A DNA stretch of 64,000 nucleotides from Ariolimax columbianus (taxonomy: Eukaryota; Mollusca; Gastropoda; Stylommatophora; Arionidae): the NCBI GenBank assembly GCA_036924085.1, contig JAVGWX010000013.1, positions 50,994,965-51,058,964 on the forward strand. Reading direction: 5' to 3'. The first letter of the stretch is position 1; each line of letters begins with the position of its first letter. Shown here piece by piece: positions 1-10,384 of the stretch. Position numbers and translations under genes: made by a program. The notes under the pieces were generated by a model. That model did not search any database and had not been told where the DNA came from. It was given only the letters and a program-made list of their open reading frames with translations.

Positions 1-149
1 TTGCAGGCTAGGTTTTCCTTCTGGGGCATATTCCATTGGCAGCCCTCCTTCTGTAAGTTTGATCTTGGACTTTCTGTGTCTCTGCAGTTGTGATGTCAAG
101 GAAAGACGTTCATTTTCACAGTTTCGTCTCAGTTTCTTCGTCCCTCTCT

Positions 150-268
150 CTTCAACCGCCTGGAGGGCCACGGTCCACCTTCATCAGCACGCTCGGGATA
201 TAAGAAAAGCTACTGCAGCTCTTTTCAGGTCGTCCAGAAGAGTACACTTACTCATTGTTACCATTTAA
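150..268 (+). repeat. Dispersed repeat R-F, fragment
   Basis: This stretch matches 4290-4400 on the same strand, with shared blocks such as AACCGCCTGGAG and CAGCACGCTCGGGAT followed by an AGCTACTGCA block. It is a fragment of a dispersed family of unknown type. The flanking bases 1-149 contain nothing I recognise. Confidence 0.5.
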
Positions 269-278
269 AATCATCATA

Positions 279-376
279 ATCATCATCATCATCATCATAA
301 TCATCATCATCATAAGCATCATCATCATTATTATCATCATAATCATTATTTTAATTATTATCATCATCATTATCAG
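279..376. repeat. (ATC)n microsatellite
   Basis: Imperfect TCATCATCA/TAATCATCA runs fill this stretch. LINE-D copies in this window end in ATGATG tails, so this could be an expanded tail of a lost copy; that origin is inference. Confidence 0.85.
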
Positions 377-782
377 GGTTCGTTGACCCTGGTGCAAGAA
401 GCCATATATGAGTCTCTGGCTATTGTCAGCTCATGCTCCGCTGCATCTTGGCCCTTTCAACACAGTTTATTACAAAACAATCATTTCTCCCTAACCCACC
501 TGTTCAGATCTTTCACTCAATCCAGACACCATCTCGTCAACTTTCTCAAAATATCGCACAGTCGATTTATCGTCTTTTTGATTAATTGACAAAAGTGTGG
601 ACAATTATCCATTCCAAATTTGGAAACACTTACAAATGAACTTACTGTTCGAATTCTATATATTTTGATGTTCATTATTCACTCATTTCCTCATTGAGGA
701 TAATTATGTCTCAAGTACTTTACATTATCTGGAAGATAACGATTTACACAATAATTGTAGTGTCTTAAAATATTCAGGAGTT
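377..782. other. Unassigned AT-rich sequence
   Basis: No coding similarity, tRNA-like box or tandem structure was recognised here. Confidence 0.5.
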
Positions 783-862
783 CAAGAGTTAACTTGAACA
801 ATGCATCCATATGCCCACAATAGTCTGGAGTTCAAGAGTTAACTTGAACAATGCATCCATAA
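783..862. repeat. 35-bp direct duplication with hairpin
   Basis: A block starting GGAGTTCAAGAGTTAACTTG occurs twice, separated by about 16 bp. Each copy holds a 7-bp inverted repeat, GTTCAAG and CTTGAAC, around a 6-nt loop. The copies look almost identical, suggesting a recent local duplication. Confidence 0.8.
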
Positions 863-1079
863 TTAAATATGATAAAAGATAATAGGAAAACACCCTGAAG
901 ATGTTCCCACAACATACTCTTCGTGTTAGATAACGCAAGTAATAACATACAGACGAAAACATAACAATAATAAGGAGAGCAAATTCAGACGTACATTAAT
1001 GCACTATAAGACAGTATAACTTTTTTATACTGGTTTAAAAGACTATGGTGAGTCTGTATACAACCAGTTTCTTTTGCAT

Positions 1080-1870
1080 TCAATTGATCTAAAAGTAACT
1101 ATAAGCATCCAATCTATTCTTGAATGCATTAATTTACCCAACCTGCACAATTTCCTGTGGCAATGCATTCCAAGCCTTCACCACTCTCTGAATTAAAAAA
1201 ATATTTTCTGGTATCAAATCTGGACTTTTTTAAAATTAATGTGTTTATGTGCCCTCTGAGCGCATTTCCTTAGCAAGCAATTCGCTATTTTCTGTGGTAA
1301 CAGTGTGCTTCCGTTCACATCGAGTCCGAAGACTAACAAAAATCCGGGTCGTGATTTTAATCGGGGACCGCTTTTCCAGTCAACCCAGCTGTATATGGGT
1401 ACCTGACACATGGGTTAGGGAAAGGTAAAAACAGCAAGAAAGGGCACCTGCCATCACACCTATCACAGGCTGCGGCTTAATACATTGAAGTATTAAAAAG
1501 AAGTCCATTTCCAACCAGTAGTAAATTCTGCTGAATTTCCACTCTACTCTACTGTTACTGTGCCATCTTGTTCTTGTAGGCGGCTGTATTTTGAAAAAAA
1601 AACAAAACAAAAAACAAACTTGTTACAGTCTAATTTATCCTTTCCGTTGATTATCTTATAAACCTGTATTAATTCAACTCGAATTCTTCTCTTTTTTAGA
1701 CACTGTAGGTAGATTTTTCTGTCTTTCCTTATAACTATAATTCCGGAATCCCCCGATCAGTTTTGTCGCTCTTCTTTGTATCCCTTACAGTATATTTATA
1801 TCCGCTGTTCGATAAAGACCAGACACCTGTACACATTACTCCAATCTTGGTCTAACTAATGCTTTATACA
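1080..1870 (-). pseudogene. LINE-B (CR1-like) ORF2 C-terminus, interrupted
   Basis: Read on the minus strand this stretch gives, in order, YKALVRPRLE-stop-CVQ (about 1860-1820), ELIQVYKIINGKDKLDC (about 1690-1630), SRLQEQDG (about 1585-1560), and RVVKAWNALPQEIV (about 1190-1145). These are hallmarks of the end of CR1-type non-LTR retrotransposon reverse transcriptase ORFs (LVRPxLEYCVQ, DLIQVYKIxNG, RVVNxWNxLP). The reading frame has several shifts and stops, so it is dead. Part of the gap (about 1260-1500) is filled by a SINE-4 fragment. A sister copy lies at 39383-39765 on the plus strand. CR1-like assignment is from these motifs only. Confidence 0.75.
1340..1490 (+). repeat. SINE-4 body fragment inserted in LINE-B
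   Basis: The block CCAGCTGTATATGGGTACCTG and the following CATCACACC stretch match the body of the tRNA-like SINE at 53872-54090 and the element at 45280-45560. The tRNA head is poorly preserved. It separates two LINE-B segments that would otherwise be contiguous. Confidence 0.6.
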
Positions 1871-2840
1871 GTTTGATTATAATTTCTGTACTTCCATGGT
1901 CCTATGCTAAACATTTCTGTTTATCATCCATACCATTCCATTTACCTTTTTCACTGCTACCTGGACATTTTCGCTCACCTTACCTGTGTCATATTGAATG
2001 TCTGATAGCTGAAAAGGCTTCGAGAGAAAACTCAAAGACAGATCTACATCCTCTTCTGCCGTTAGTCGTTTTGACCATTGTTTTGCCACTGAATAAGAAT
2101 AGCCGAGGACGAGAGAGTGAGGCTGACGTGCGCAACCCTCCTTCACTTTAATCAAATTCACTCGCAAGTCACTTTGTCACAAACCTGAGACAAAGTGGTC
2201 CTTATCGATAACGGTGGATGAACAACATGATCTATTATAACCCATAGCTGGATTAAAACTCCCAAAGAAAAAAAGGACAATATGGACGCTGCAGAACACT
2301 TTGGAAACATCAAGGAAGAACTCCAGAAAATGAACTGGTTGGTGAATGAATTAAGGATAACTGTGTCACTAGAACCAGAAGGAACAAATATTGGACAAAA
2401 GGACAATAAAAAAAAACACCGGGCGAAATATGGTACGGGGAAGACATAGATGAAATAAATGCTATGGTGGAGAAAGAGGGTTGGAATAAGACAAGGAAAC
2501 GTGATAAAATATATCACATTCCCTCCAGGCAAGAATTTAAATAAAAAATGTTGAATATCACTAATCATTTTTATGTGGAAATATATTTGAAAACAGAGAA
2601 TAACTCGAGATGAAAGATGAATCTCCAGAAAACTCACAGGAAAAAATCGATTTCAGGGGAGACAGACCAACGTCTTTTGTTATTGTATTGCTATGGCGTA
2701 TTATTCGTGAAAGGAATGAAAGTCATTGAAAGCCCACTGAGTGTTGGTGTAACTATGTTACGAGAACTGTTGTGAATATGTTGAGATAATGATGAGATGA
2801 GAATACTATTCTGACAATAATTTAATTTCATTTATATATT
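1871..2840. other. Unassigned; short open frame at 2283-2447
   Basis: A segment near 2095-2135 resembles repeat R-G (GAGAGAGTGAGGCTGA). A 54-codon plus-strand frame starts at 2283 with a charged, helix-like protein (MDAAEHFGNIKEELQKMNWL at its start). It might be a remnant of a retrotransposon ORF1, but I cannot support that from motifs. Confidence 0.35.
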
Positions 2841-2841
2841 A

Positions 2842-3390
2842 TTAATGGCATTTTTCGTATTGGCAGACGGTCAGTAAGCTAGTCTGTTGTAGAGATGACG
2901 GTGGCAGCATCTGTTCTGGAGGGAGATCGACTTTCGTGGCTGATTTATCCGATTCTCCATTGACAGGAACGACAGCAGTGGAAACAGAACAAGTTCGATT
3001 GGTGTGGTCAGTGTGTAGGCTCATTTCTATTGCGTCGCTTGTCTTCCATCTTTGTCATCAGAACTAGCTCTGATGCCTCGATTCCCGTTCTCAAGGTCGC
3101 TCTCCATGCAGCTCTATCCTCTGCAATCTCCTCCCATGTATTTGGGTTGATCGTGAAATCGTTCATGGATCTTTTGAAAACGGACAAATGCATATATATA
3201 TATATGTATATTGGTTGATCAGTCCTAAGATGGTTGTAAGGTTGTCTGATTATCTCTCTCCATTTGACTTTATCCTCTGGTTGATCAGTCCTAATACTGG
3301 TTGTAAGGTAGTTGAGTATGTCTCTCCATTTGACCTTATCCTCTGGTTGATCAGTCTGGGTCTCTTAATTCAGCATAGGTTCGTACTTTA
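2842..3390 (-). pseudogene. LINE ORF2 C-terminal remnant
   Basis: On the minus strand the stretch 3175-3010 encodes NPNTWEEIAEDRAAWRATLR and then a basic tail. This is the classic end of many animal LINE ORF2 proteins (xxxWEExAxDRxxWRxxVxxG). Upstream, 3350-3230 gives two related copies of DQPEDKVKWR, a local duplication with TGGTTGATCAGTC at about 3212, 3281 and 3344. The downstream frame 3024-2842 has no recognisable domain. Frames are broken, so it is a dead remnant. The LINE clade is not determinable from this piece. Confidence 0.6.
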
Positions 3391-3615
3391 ATGTCTCTGC
3401 ACGCTGATAGGTAAAGGTATGGCTTGGTCACCCTCCTCCTCTTTTCCCTTGTATCTTGCCTTCTAGTATCTTCTGGGAAAGACTTTTATGTCGCATGTTA
3501 TGTGCGTCTACTTTGTCTTTATTTCGGTATTATTTGTAATATCTGCCTTAAGCGCCTACTTTCAGTGAGGTTATTGTCCAACTCACTTTTTCCTTTCTAC
3601 GGTAGCACCACATTT

Positions 3616-3814
3616 ATTTTTTGCGTTCGCCTTATTTTGCGCCGGTCGGCCGAGTGCATCCGACTTCAGCATGCATTTTATGTAAGGGTCTGCTTCCTCC
3701 TGCATTTTCTAAGGGTTTGCTTCCCCGGGTAACGGTCGGTGCTGTGTTGGGGATCGAACCAAGCACCTTCGGATTGTGAGCCGTGCCACTTAACCACTAG
3801 GCCACGCCGTCCCC
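3616..3814 (-). mobile_element. SINE-2, tRNA-derived, with 12-bp TSD
   Basis: On the minus strand a tRNA-like head starts at 3814, with A box TGGCCTAGTGGTTAAGTGGC and B box GGTTCGATCCCC. A body follows with GCTGAAGTCGGATGCACTCG and an A-rich end. The element is flanked by perfect 12-bp direct repeats, AGCACCACATTT, at 3604-3615 and 3815-3826, which is the hallmark of target-primed retroposition. A second copy is at 22005-22190. The RNA polymerase III boxes are intact by eye; activity is not known. Confidence 0.9.
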
Positions 3815-3932
3815 AGCACCACATTTGAAACTCTTATGTAATTGTTCGATTAATTCTCTATTAATGTTTGTGTTAATTTGATTACGTTGCTCGGTTATTG
3901 CTATATTGAGAGAGGAAGTAGACTAACGTCTG

Positions 3933-4158
3933 GTCAGGAACAACATACTGATGAGACATATGAGTCAGGGTCAGGAACAACATACTGATGAGACATATGA
4001 GTCAGGGTCAGGAACAACATACTGATGAGACATATGAGTCAGGGTCAGGAACAACATACTGATGAGACATATGAGTCAGGGTCAGGAACAACATACTGAT
4101 GAGAGATATGAGTCAGGGTCAGGAACAACATACTGATGAGAGATATGAGTCAGGGTCA
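3933..4158. repeat. Minisatellite, 37 bp x 6
   Basis: The unit begins TCAGGAACAACATACTGATG and ends with AGTCAGGG. The array runs straight into SINE-1-like sequence (GCCAAGACCCTT at about 4171). The unit edge GTCAGGGTCAGG resembles the SINE-1 internal module GTCAGGGCCAGCG, so the array probably arose by expansion of part of a SINE-1-like element (inference). Confidence 0.9.
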
Positions 4159-4460
4159 GGCAATATATACTAGCCAAGACCCTTACCCTGGCTTCCTCGT
4201 AGCCCTCCCTGGAAACGGGTTATTTTCAGGGCAGCCTAGCTAACACGGTGAGAGATCGACGTGATCCCCGCAGTAGTGAGCGACACGCAGATGAAGCCAA
4301 GCATAGCACAACCGCCTGGAGAACCGTTGCTCACCTTCATTAGCACGCTCGGGATGTGAGGAAAGCTACTGCAACCTGTCACTTAACGTTCTTGTTAGAG
4401 CGCACAAAATAGTATACATACTATTTGTGGGCATTCAACAACAACAACCATATTGTGGGA
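4159..4460 (+). repeat. SINE-1-like 5' fragment and R-F copy
   Basis: 4165-4260 aligns loosely with the middle of SINE-1 (GCCAAGACCCTT, CCTGGAAAC, CAGGGCAG, GAGATCG). 4290-4400 matches R-F at 150-268. The two may be parts of one element. There is no coding potential. Confidence 0.5.
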
Positions 4461-4589
4461 GGTTGCTGTGATCGAGAAGTAAACCACTCACCTATGAAAG
4501 CGATAACGGAAAGAGTGACCGATCGAGTCCCTCGGGTTTCAAGCAATCCCCGGTTTCACAGGAGATAGGATCATCCTGCATCCTGAGTT

Positions 4590-4729
4590 ACCTCTAGTTT
4601 TCATGACTTAAATCTTGCAGCTGGTCCATGGTAGCTCGGGACTAGAGAGTGAGGTTGATGACCAGCGCAAGTTACATCCTCAAGACAAAGCCGTCTTATG
4701 ATGTCGCCGTCATGGGCAACTAACTACTA
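4590..4729 (+). repeat. Dispersed repeat R-G with ACTA-rich tail
   Basis: This matches 28840-29010: GGTAGCTCGGGAC, GAGTGAGGTTGATGACCAGC, CAAAGCCGTCT and GCCGTC blocks occur in the same order. It ends in a short AACTAACTACTA tail, into which the mariner element appears to have inserted. The second copy has the same tail expanded to about 300 bp. Confidence 0.65.
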
Positions 4730-5822
4730 GGGGCGTTCAAATCAAACCGGGACTGTCTGTTCTAGTTCTACCTGAATGGTTATAGCGTGATGGAATTACT
4801 ATCATTAGTTAGGGGCACTAGTGTCATATTACTGCTAGGTGATCCACTTACCATGGGTCAGTCACGTGACATATAAATACAAATGGCGGACAACACTGTT
4901 AGTGCTTGCATTGAAGGAACGTTTAGACATGGAAGTGGACGACTTGTTGGATCGCTCCATTACATGAGACGAAACCTTATAGCATCATTATACTTCTGCA
5001 TCGAAACGAGCATCCAAGCAGTGGAATCATAAGCGATCACCACCACCCATAACATGTATGACAATTGCTTCTGTAGGTAAAGTGGTGGCGAGTGTATTGT
5101 AAGACAACCTTGGCATAATTCATGCTGATTTTCTAGCCCGTGGTGCCACTGTCAACAGTGAACAGTATATATACGCATTTTGAGAGATGGGCATAACCGT
5201 CTGAGGAAAAAAAACTGCCTGGTTTGATCACAAAGGGTGTCCTGCTCCTGCAAGATAACGCTCGAACTAATACGGCTCACAGCACTATGTGCTATCTGCA
5301 GCAACTCCGCTGAGAGGTATTGCCACATCCATGTTACAACTCAGACCTCGCTCCAGGCGATTTCCACCTGTTTCAGTGCTGATGATGAAGTGAAACAGGC
5401 TGGCCTGGACTGGTTCAGACATACTGACACATCTTTCTCGCTGAAGCGTTTCAAGCATTACTTAAACACTGGGATAAGTGCATACAATTTGCAGGAGATT
5501 ATACCGAAAAAAATAAAGGCATTTTGGCTTGGCTTGGCTTCATTCGTTCTCAATCTCTCACTACCAAACCCTGAAAGGGCTTAAGTAGCAGAATGTAGTC
5601 CAGAGAACGGAATGCGTTGTGCCATAGTTTACAGCTTGACTGCGATATTTGCACCATTCGGCTCAACACATCCAACTACAGCAAGCATGTTTTTAGTACC
5701 GGGTTAGCATTCCCTCTTCGATTCAATTCTCCCTAGCCAGTCTGCCCCGCTGCAGCCTGTTTAAAGGTATTTTGACTACTTTCTTGAAAAAAAAAATAAT
5801 CCCAGTTTTGACGTGAACGCCG
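4730..5822 (+). mobile_element. mariner/Tc1-superfamily transposon, dead, with nested SINE-1
   Basis: This is a cut-and-paste DNA transposon remnant. Inverted ends are visible: GGGGCGTTCAAATCAAACC at 4730 and the reverse complement with mismatches (TTTTGACGTGAACGCC) ending near 5822. The left end abuts TA at 4728-4729. Between them, in shifting frames, are mariner transposase landmarks: SKRASKQWNHKRSPPP (about 5000), IHADFLARGATVNSEQY (about 5117-5167), LLQDNARTNTAH (about 5242-5278), and HPCYNSDLAPGDFHLF (about 5325-5372). These carry the Asp positions of the mariner catalytic domain. Stops and frameshifts make it inactive. A SINE-1 insertion occupies 5527-5761. Confidence 0.85.
5527..5761 (-). 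mobile_element. SINE-1, 5'-truncated, nested in mariner
   Basis: The minus-strand sequence matches the 3' two thirds of SINE-1 (compare 13253-13618), ending in an AAGCC-repeat tail at 5527-5545. Direct repeats TAAAGGCATTTTG (5514-5526) and TAAAGGTATTTTG (5762-5774), 12 of 13 identical, flank it. This shows that SINE-1 moves by target-primed reverse transcription and that it inserted after the mariner. Confidence 0.88.
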
Positions 5823-6129
5823 CTCATATATAGAATATTTATGTATTATAAATATGTAATGATTGAAAGCAATACGCAATTGTGTTCTAAGCATGATGTA
5901 TGTTTTCTTTCAGCACAATCGGATCACGATCTTGTAAAAACACCATACTACGTGCGAAGACAGAGCAGTGTTGTAGAGTGACTGTAACCTCCATCATCAT
6001 CATCTTCTAAAGCTCTGAAAGATCTCATTAGTCGTACCCTTAACTGCGGACATGGACCAGTCAAGGCACGAGACTTGTGTCACCCAATGCGCGTGAAGGC
6101 TTTCCAGATATGACGATGTTCATTGCATG
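5823..6129. other. Unassigned sequence with short ATC tract
   Basis: A short CATCATCATCATC run occurs near 5994. The rest shows no coding similarity or repeat seen elsewhere in the window. Confidence 0.45.
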
Positions 6130-6816
6130 ATAACACAATATCCACACCACTCATTCCCTATCTATTCATGGATTACACAATATCACACAATTCCTTCCTT
6201 CTATATTCATGGAAAACACAATACCCCCATCCTTTATTCCCTCTCTATTCATAGATAACACAATATTCACCCAAACACTCCCTCTCTATTCATGAATAAC
6301 ACAATATCCACATTATCCATTCCCTCTCTATTCATGGATACCGCAACTTCGCCGCAATGAATTCCCTCACTATTCATGGATAAACACGAAATCCACACCC
6401 TTTATTACCTCTCTATTCATTGATAAACACAATTACCCACCAAATTCACTCCCTCTCTATCCATTTATAAACACAATTACCCACCAAATTCACTCGCTTT
6501 CTATCCATGGATAAACACAATTACCCACCAAATTCACTCCCTCTCTATCCATGGATAAACACAATTACCCACCAAATTCACTCCCTCTCTATCCATGGAT
6601 AAACACAATTACCCACCAAATTCACTCCCTCTCTATCCATGGATAAACACAATTACCCACCAAATTCACTCCCTCTCTATCCATGGATAAACACAATTAC
6701 CCACCAAATTCACTCCCTCTCTATCCATGGATAAACACAATTACCCACCAAATTCACTCCCTCTCTATCCATGGATAAACACAATTACCCACCAAATTCA
6801 CTCGCTTTCTATTCAT
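6130..6816. repeat. Minisatellite, 44 bp, degenerate to homogeneous
   Basis: The unit contains TGGATAAACACAATTACCCA followed by CCAAATTCACTCCCTCTCTA. Copies from about 6130 to 6420 are degenerate, while about nine copies from 6420 to 6816 are nearly identical. The gradient from decayed edge to uniform core is typical of tandem arrays homogenised by unequal exchange. Confidence 0.92.
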
Positions 6817-6828
6817 GATCAACTTTGT

Positions 6829-6852
6829 TGACGTCATTACGTTGTGACGTCA
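6829..6852. promoter_or_regulatory. Two TGACGTCA palindromes 16 bp apart
   Basis: Perfect 8-bp cAMP-response-element palindromes lie at 6829-6836 and 6845-6852. In animals such sites bind CREB/ATF bZIP factors. There is no nearby gene, so regulatory function is speculative and chance is possible. Confidence 0.3.
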
Positions 6853-7180
6853 CTTATAATAATATTTGTATCACAATAATCAAACATGCATTGAATGAAC
6901 TGATTCACTCCTTCCAACCGATATATCGGCTTATACAATTTCTTACAATGCCATACAACTGATATACTGTCTTGAACAGCTACCATACATATATGAGCTC
7001 GTTTCTTCATACCTAGTTTTCTTCAAGATGTACATGTGCGTCTACTTTCTTTTGGTAGTTCTATAATCCAAAAATAAATGTCTACAGTCCCAAAATATTT
7101 CGAAGTGTGTAAGCTAATCGACCCTCTAGAAAGCTAAGATATCATTGTCTATTGAAACCGGCTGTTTCAAACACGTGTGG
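6853..7180. other. Unassigned sequence
   Basis: Nothing recognisable: no tandem structure, tRNA-like boxes or coding similarity. Confidence 0.45.
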
Positions 7181-7181
7181 C

Positions 7182-7469
7182 CAGCAAGGTACCTGACCCG
7201 ATGATGAATAGACAGCAACGTACCTGACCCGATGATGAATAGACAGCAAGGTACCTGACCCGATGATGAATAGACAGCAACGTACCTGACCCGATGATGA
7301 ATAGACAGCAAGGTACCTGACCCGATGATGAATAGACAGCAACGTACCTGACCCGATGATGAATAGACAGCAAGGTACCTGACCCGATGATGAATAGACA
7401 GCAAGGTATCTGACCCGATGATGAACAGACAGCAAGGTACCTGACCCGATGATGAACAGACAGCAAGGT
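7182..7469. repeat. Minisatellite, 31 bp x 9
   Basis: The unit is CAGCAAGGTACCTGACCCGA plus TGATGAATAGA. Odd copies alternate AAGG/AACG at one site. Because 31 is not a multiple of three, all three frames are cycled, giving open but meaningless frames on the minus strand. Confidence 0.93.
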
Positions 7470-7615
7470 TAACAGAATCATTATGGCGATAAAAATAATT
7501 TGAGAAGCGGAGCATTTGAAAAGAATGTTTATGTTTTCACTAAAACAACGTAGAAACAATATCAAAAACACCGATTGAAAGGGATAATTTTGTTTCTGCC
7601 ATCTTTGCTGCAAAT

Positions 7616-7840
7616 TAGGTCCATCCTGGTCTATTTACCGTGAGTGAAGAGTGCTCTAGCTACTATGCCACTCAGAATCAAATTAAGACAGAATGGTGTA
7701 TTTTCACCAGTGAACAACTATTGGGTGCTCAATTATACCTGGTTGGACTAAGTGTTGAGAGATGAGATCTATCCCGGCCCATTTGCCGTGAGAGGCAAGA
7801 GTTCTAACTACCCTGTAACTCAGCCGCAAATTAAGCTGTA
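7616..7840 (-). repeat. Duplicated tRNA-like block
   Basis: Two related blocks, 7618-7675 and 7767-7825, share ATCC(T/C)GG(T/C)C, ATTTRCCGTGAG and CTACYATGY-ACTCAG patterns. On the minus strand they resemble the 5' half and B-box region of a tRNA-derived SINE head. Boxes are degenerate, so this is a tentative SINE remnant. Confidence 0.35.
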
Positions 7841-8898
7841 TTCAGACAAGGGGACAAACACCAAGTAATGAATGATAATCGTGTAAGTTAAAAAGTGGTT
7901 TACCATATAATACAAGCTACCTATCAACCATTTGATCTTTACCAAGTACCAGCTGTATTACCCGTCATTACCCCGAATCGTTATCTAAGTCAACCAACAC
8001 GTTCCCTCGCTCACCTTTTCTCATCGTCAAATTCGTCCACATCAAAACATTTCCTAAACAATCTACACATCTTGCCGACAATATCTTCCTCCTTCTAAAC
8101 ATCCATCTCTTCCAACGGCTCGGCATCATCTTCGCCCATCTCTTCACTCACTAATTCAGATAGCAGGATCGGTTGTTTAAGAAGTAACCAGTTTATCATT
8201 TTAGTATTTAATGCTAAACAATATTCTTTGTGCAACCATATAATCATATGTCTATAACCCGTGAAGGGAACGCCATATCGACTTGAAATAGTTGCGTTAA
8301 TCTAAAAATCGACCATAAAATGCTCACTGAAAATTTCAGCTGGCCTTGTCGCATCGTTCGCGAGTTGTGGCGTCATCAGACACATGTATAATTGTTTTGG
8401 ATTGATTAAAGGTTTGCCTTTCAGGATTCTGCTTTCGAAGGAACGCACTTTCAACCCCAGGCCGTAGTCCTTTTGGCGATATCAGGACGTACTGACCAGT
8501 GTATGGATGCGTATGTGTATCTGTTTGTAATATGTTCCACTATGATAGTTTTGCAGTACAGTAGGTTTGCCAATTTTGTATATATAGGAGAAGAGGTGAT
8601 ACCGAGAAAAATCCCTAACATACCAAGTCAAACTGGACACGAAGAGGTTTGGGAACCCGGTATGTTGGGCAAACCAACCTTGCGCTCGATTTATATACAG
8701 ACAGCACGCCCTTTCCCACAGATGTACAAACATTCAGGTAGATAGTATGGCTGTCTACACATTTTATTGAGCTTTATCTTTGGACCTTTGATTGTCTTCA
8801 TACAACTTTTTGGAGTGGTTTAGTTTTGAGTCATGATATGATCATCTAGCAATCTCATAAATGAAGCAAAAAACTTGTGCTTTGAGATTTTGTATCAT
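7841..8898. other. Mostly unassigned; R-I fragment at 8420-8530
   Basis: 8420-8530 resembles 18720-18850 (blocks AACCCCAGGCCG, GGCGATATCAGGACG, CCAGTGTATGGATGC), a dispersed family I call R-I. Nothing else is recognised. Confidence 0.4.
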
Positions 8899-8907
8899 CT
8901 ATATCAG

Positions 8908-9199
8908 GGATTCCGTGGCGAAGTGGTTAAGCCGTCGGCCTCGCGAACGGGTGGTGTGGGTTCGACTCCGGACTCTACCATCTTTTTCGCGGGTGCTTGA
9001 TACGGAGTCCCCTGCATCTCATAGTCGCCCCCTAGTCGTCTTGTCCTTGACTTGCCACTGGGATCGGGCGGCTAGAGACGATAAGTGCGGATAAAGAGAG
9101 TGGGGATAAAAAGTAGCGCAGTTAATTCTTACTAAAAATAGCGCTAGCAAAATTAATTATGCATCATCGTCTACGATGGACGACGGCCTTTGCCTTTGC
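8908..9199 (+). mobile_element. SINE-3, tRNA-derived, complete with TSD
   Basis: The head carries a good A box (TGGCGAAGTGGTTAAGCCG) and B box (GGTTCGACTCC), as in a tRNA. A body with CATCTCATAGTCGCCCCCTA and CTACGATGGACG follows, ending in a TTTGCC-repeat tail. Nine-bp direct repeats CTATATCAG flank it at 8899-8907 and 9200-9208. A second copy is at 39768-40060. Full-length, with intact internal promoter boxes by eye. Confidence 0.92.
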
Positions 9200-9209
9200 C
9201 TATATCAGC

Positions 9210-9350
9210 GCTCTTCAACCTGGGTGCTAGCGCCCCCTAGTGGGCGGCGAGTTTAAATTTCAGGTGGGTGGTAGTAGAATAATTACATTCTGTATTAAAA
9301 ACATGTTGTTGTTATAGCAACGCAGAGGCTACACAACCTGATAAAACTAT
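9210..9350. other. Unassigned; motif shared with 21780-21850
   Basis: The block GCGCTCTTCAACCTGGGTGC followed by a CCCCCTAGTGGGCGGCGAG palindrome-like stretch has a weak reverse-complement counterpart near 21800-21850. It may be the end of a DNA transposon; evidence is thin. Confidence 0.3.
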
Positions 9351-9359
9351 GGCAGAATA

Positions 9360-9832
9360 CCAGCAAATCAACAAAAGCAAAAATTATGAGAATCTGTGTT
9401 TTTGCCGTGAAAGTTTACAGCCGTGAAACAAGGATAGCTACCCAAACCTCAAGGAAGAGAATCAAGTCCTTAGAAGAAATGATATACAGAATACTTCTCA
9501 GAATGCGATAGATCGAAAAAAAAGAAGTATGCAGACATTCGACAAGAGTTAAGCGTAGTAAACTTTTTCATAAATGCCATCATGAATAGAAAATTAAAAT
9601 ACTTTGGCACATTAAAAAAAAACACAACGGTCTTGATCGGCAATGGGATACTTGATGCCGGGCACGGGAGGCAGACGAAGAAGGTGATGGCACAAAGATG
9701 TCAAGGAATGCTTGGGCATGGCTCTGGGGCAGGCTGGAGATGCGGCAAGCGATTCAGTGTCTTTCAGTCGGGCTGTGATGTAAGCCACGTTCTGCAAAGG
9801 ACATTCCACATGATGATGATGTATTAAATATA
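9360..9832 (+). pseudogene. LINE-D ORF2 C-terminus with ATGATG tail
   Basis: In shifting plus frames this encodes pieces such as SRKRIKSLEEMIYRILLRM (about 9455-9505), a KILWHIKKKHNGL-like stretch (about 9595-9635; family form GHIKRHNGL), and a region around 9670-9780 matching the RRWxxDVxxxLGxxLGQAG ends seen in the minus copies at 20160-21140. It closes with CATTCCACATGATGATGATG. These are features of the distal part of a non-LTR retrotransposon ORF2. It is inactive because of many frame breaks. Confidence 0.65.
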
Positions 9833-9835
9833 TAA

Positions 9836-10200
9836 ATAAATTTACAGACTCAGGGGACGATCACAAAACTTTCTCCAATTTAGATTTAAGTGTGTGTTAC
9901 GGAAAATTTACCTTCACGAAAGAAATAAAAGTATGACAAGGTTGACGAACCCTGTTCAATATATTCTTCGAGTTGTCCCCCTTGCCATTTAAATATGTCG
10001 TACTACGAATTGTTTTTCCAGATGTTCGTGTTGTTTGTATGTGACACAGAAAGTTATTAAAAGACCTCACACATTATCTTTTCACGAGAGACCAGTCGCT
10101 GGAGAATGAGCCACATACCCCACATGTACACACAAACATCTACAAAGAATTTGTGAGGGAGTGTGCCTGACATCAGAGATGATATATACGTATCTTTCAC
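9836..10200. other. Unassigned sequence
   Basis: No recognisable coding, RNA or repeat feature. Confidence 0.45.
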
Positions 10201-10204
10201 CTCT

Positions 10205-10282
10205 GACGTAAAACACACACACACACACACACAGCACGCAAACACACGCACACACACAGCACGCAAACACACGCACACCTAC
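10205..10282. repeat. (CA)n microsatellite, interrupted
   Basis: A run of ACACAC broken by CAGCACGCAAAC and ACACGCACAC units, the former occurring twice. Confidence 0.9.
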
Positions 10283-10384
10283 ACCCATGTCAATGATTAC
10301 TACGGTTCATGCACTGCTCAGCATCTTGACCCAAATATTTGTCTACAAAGTTTAACTTGAATCTTGTTTGCATGTTCTTCCACT

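Noticed and set aside
8908..8990. Functional tRNA gene
   Set aside because: A and B boxes are good, but the acceptor stem does not pair and the sequence continues into a SINE body with tail and TSD. The same applies to 3740-3814 and 53872-53940.
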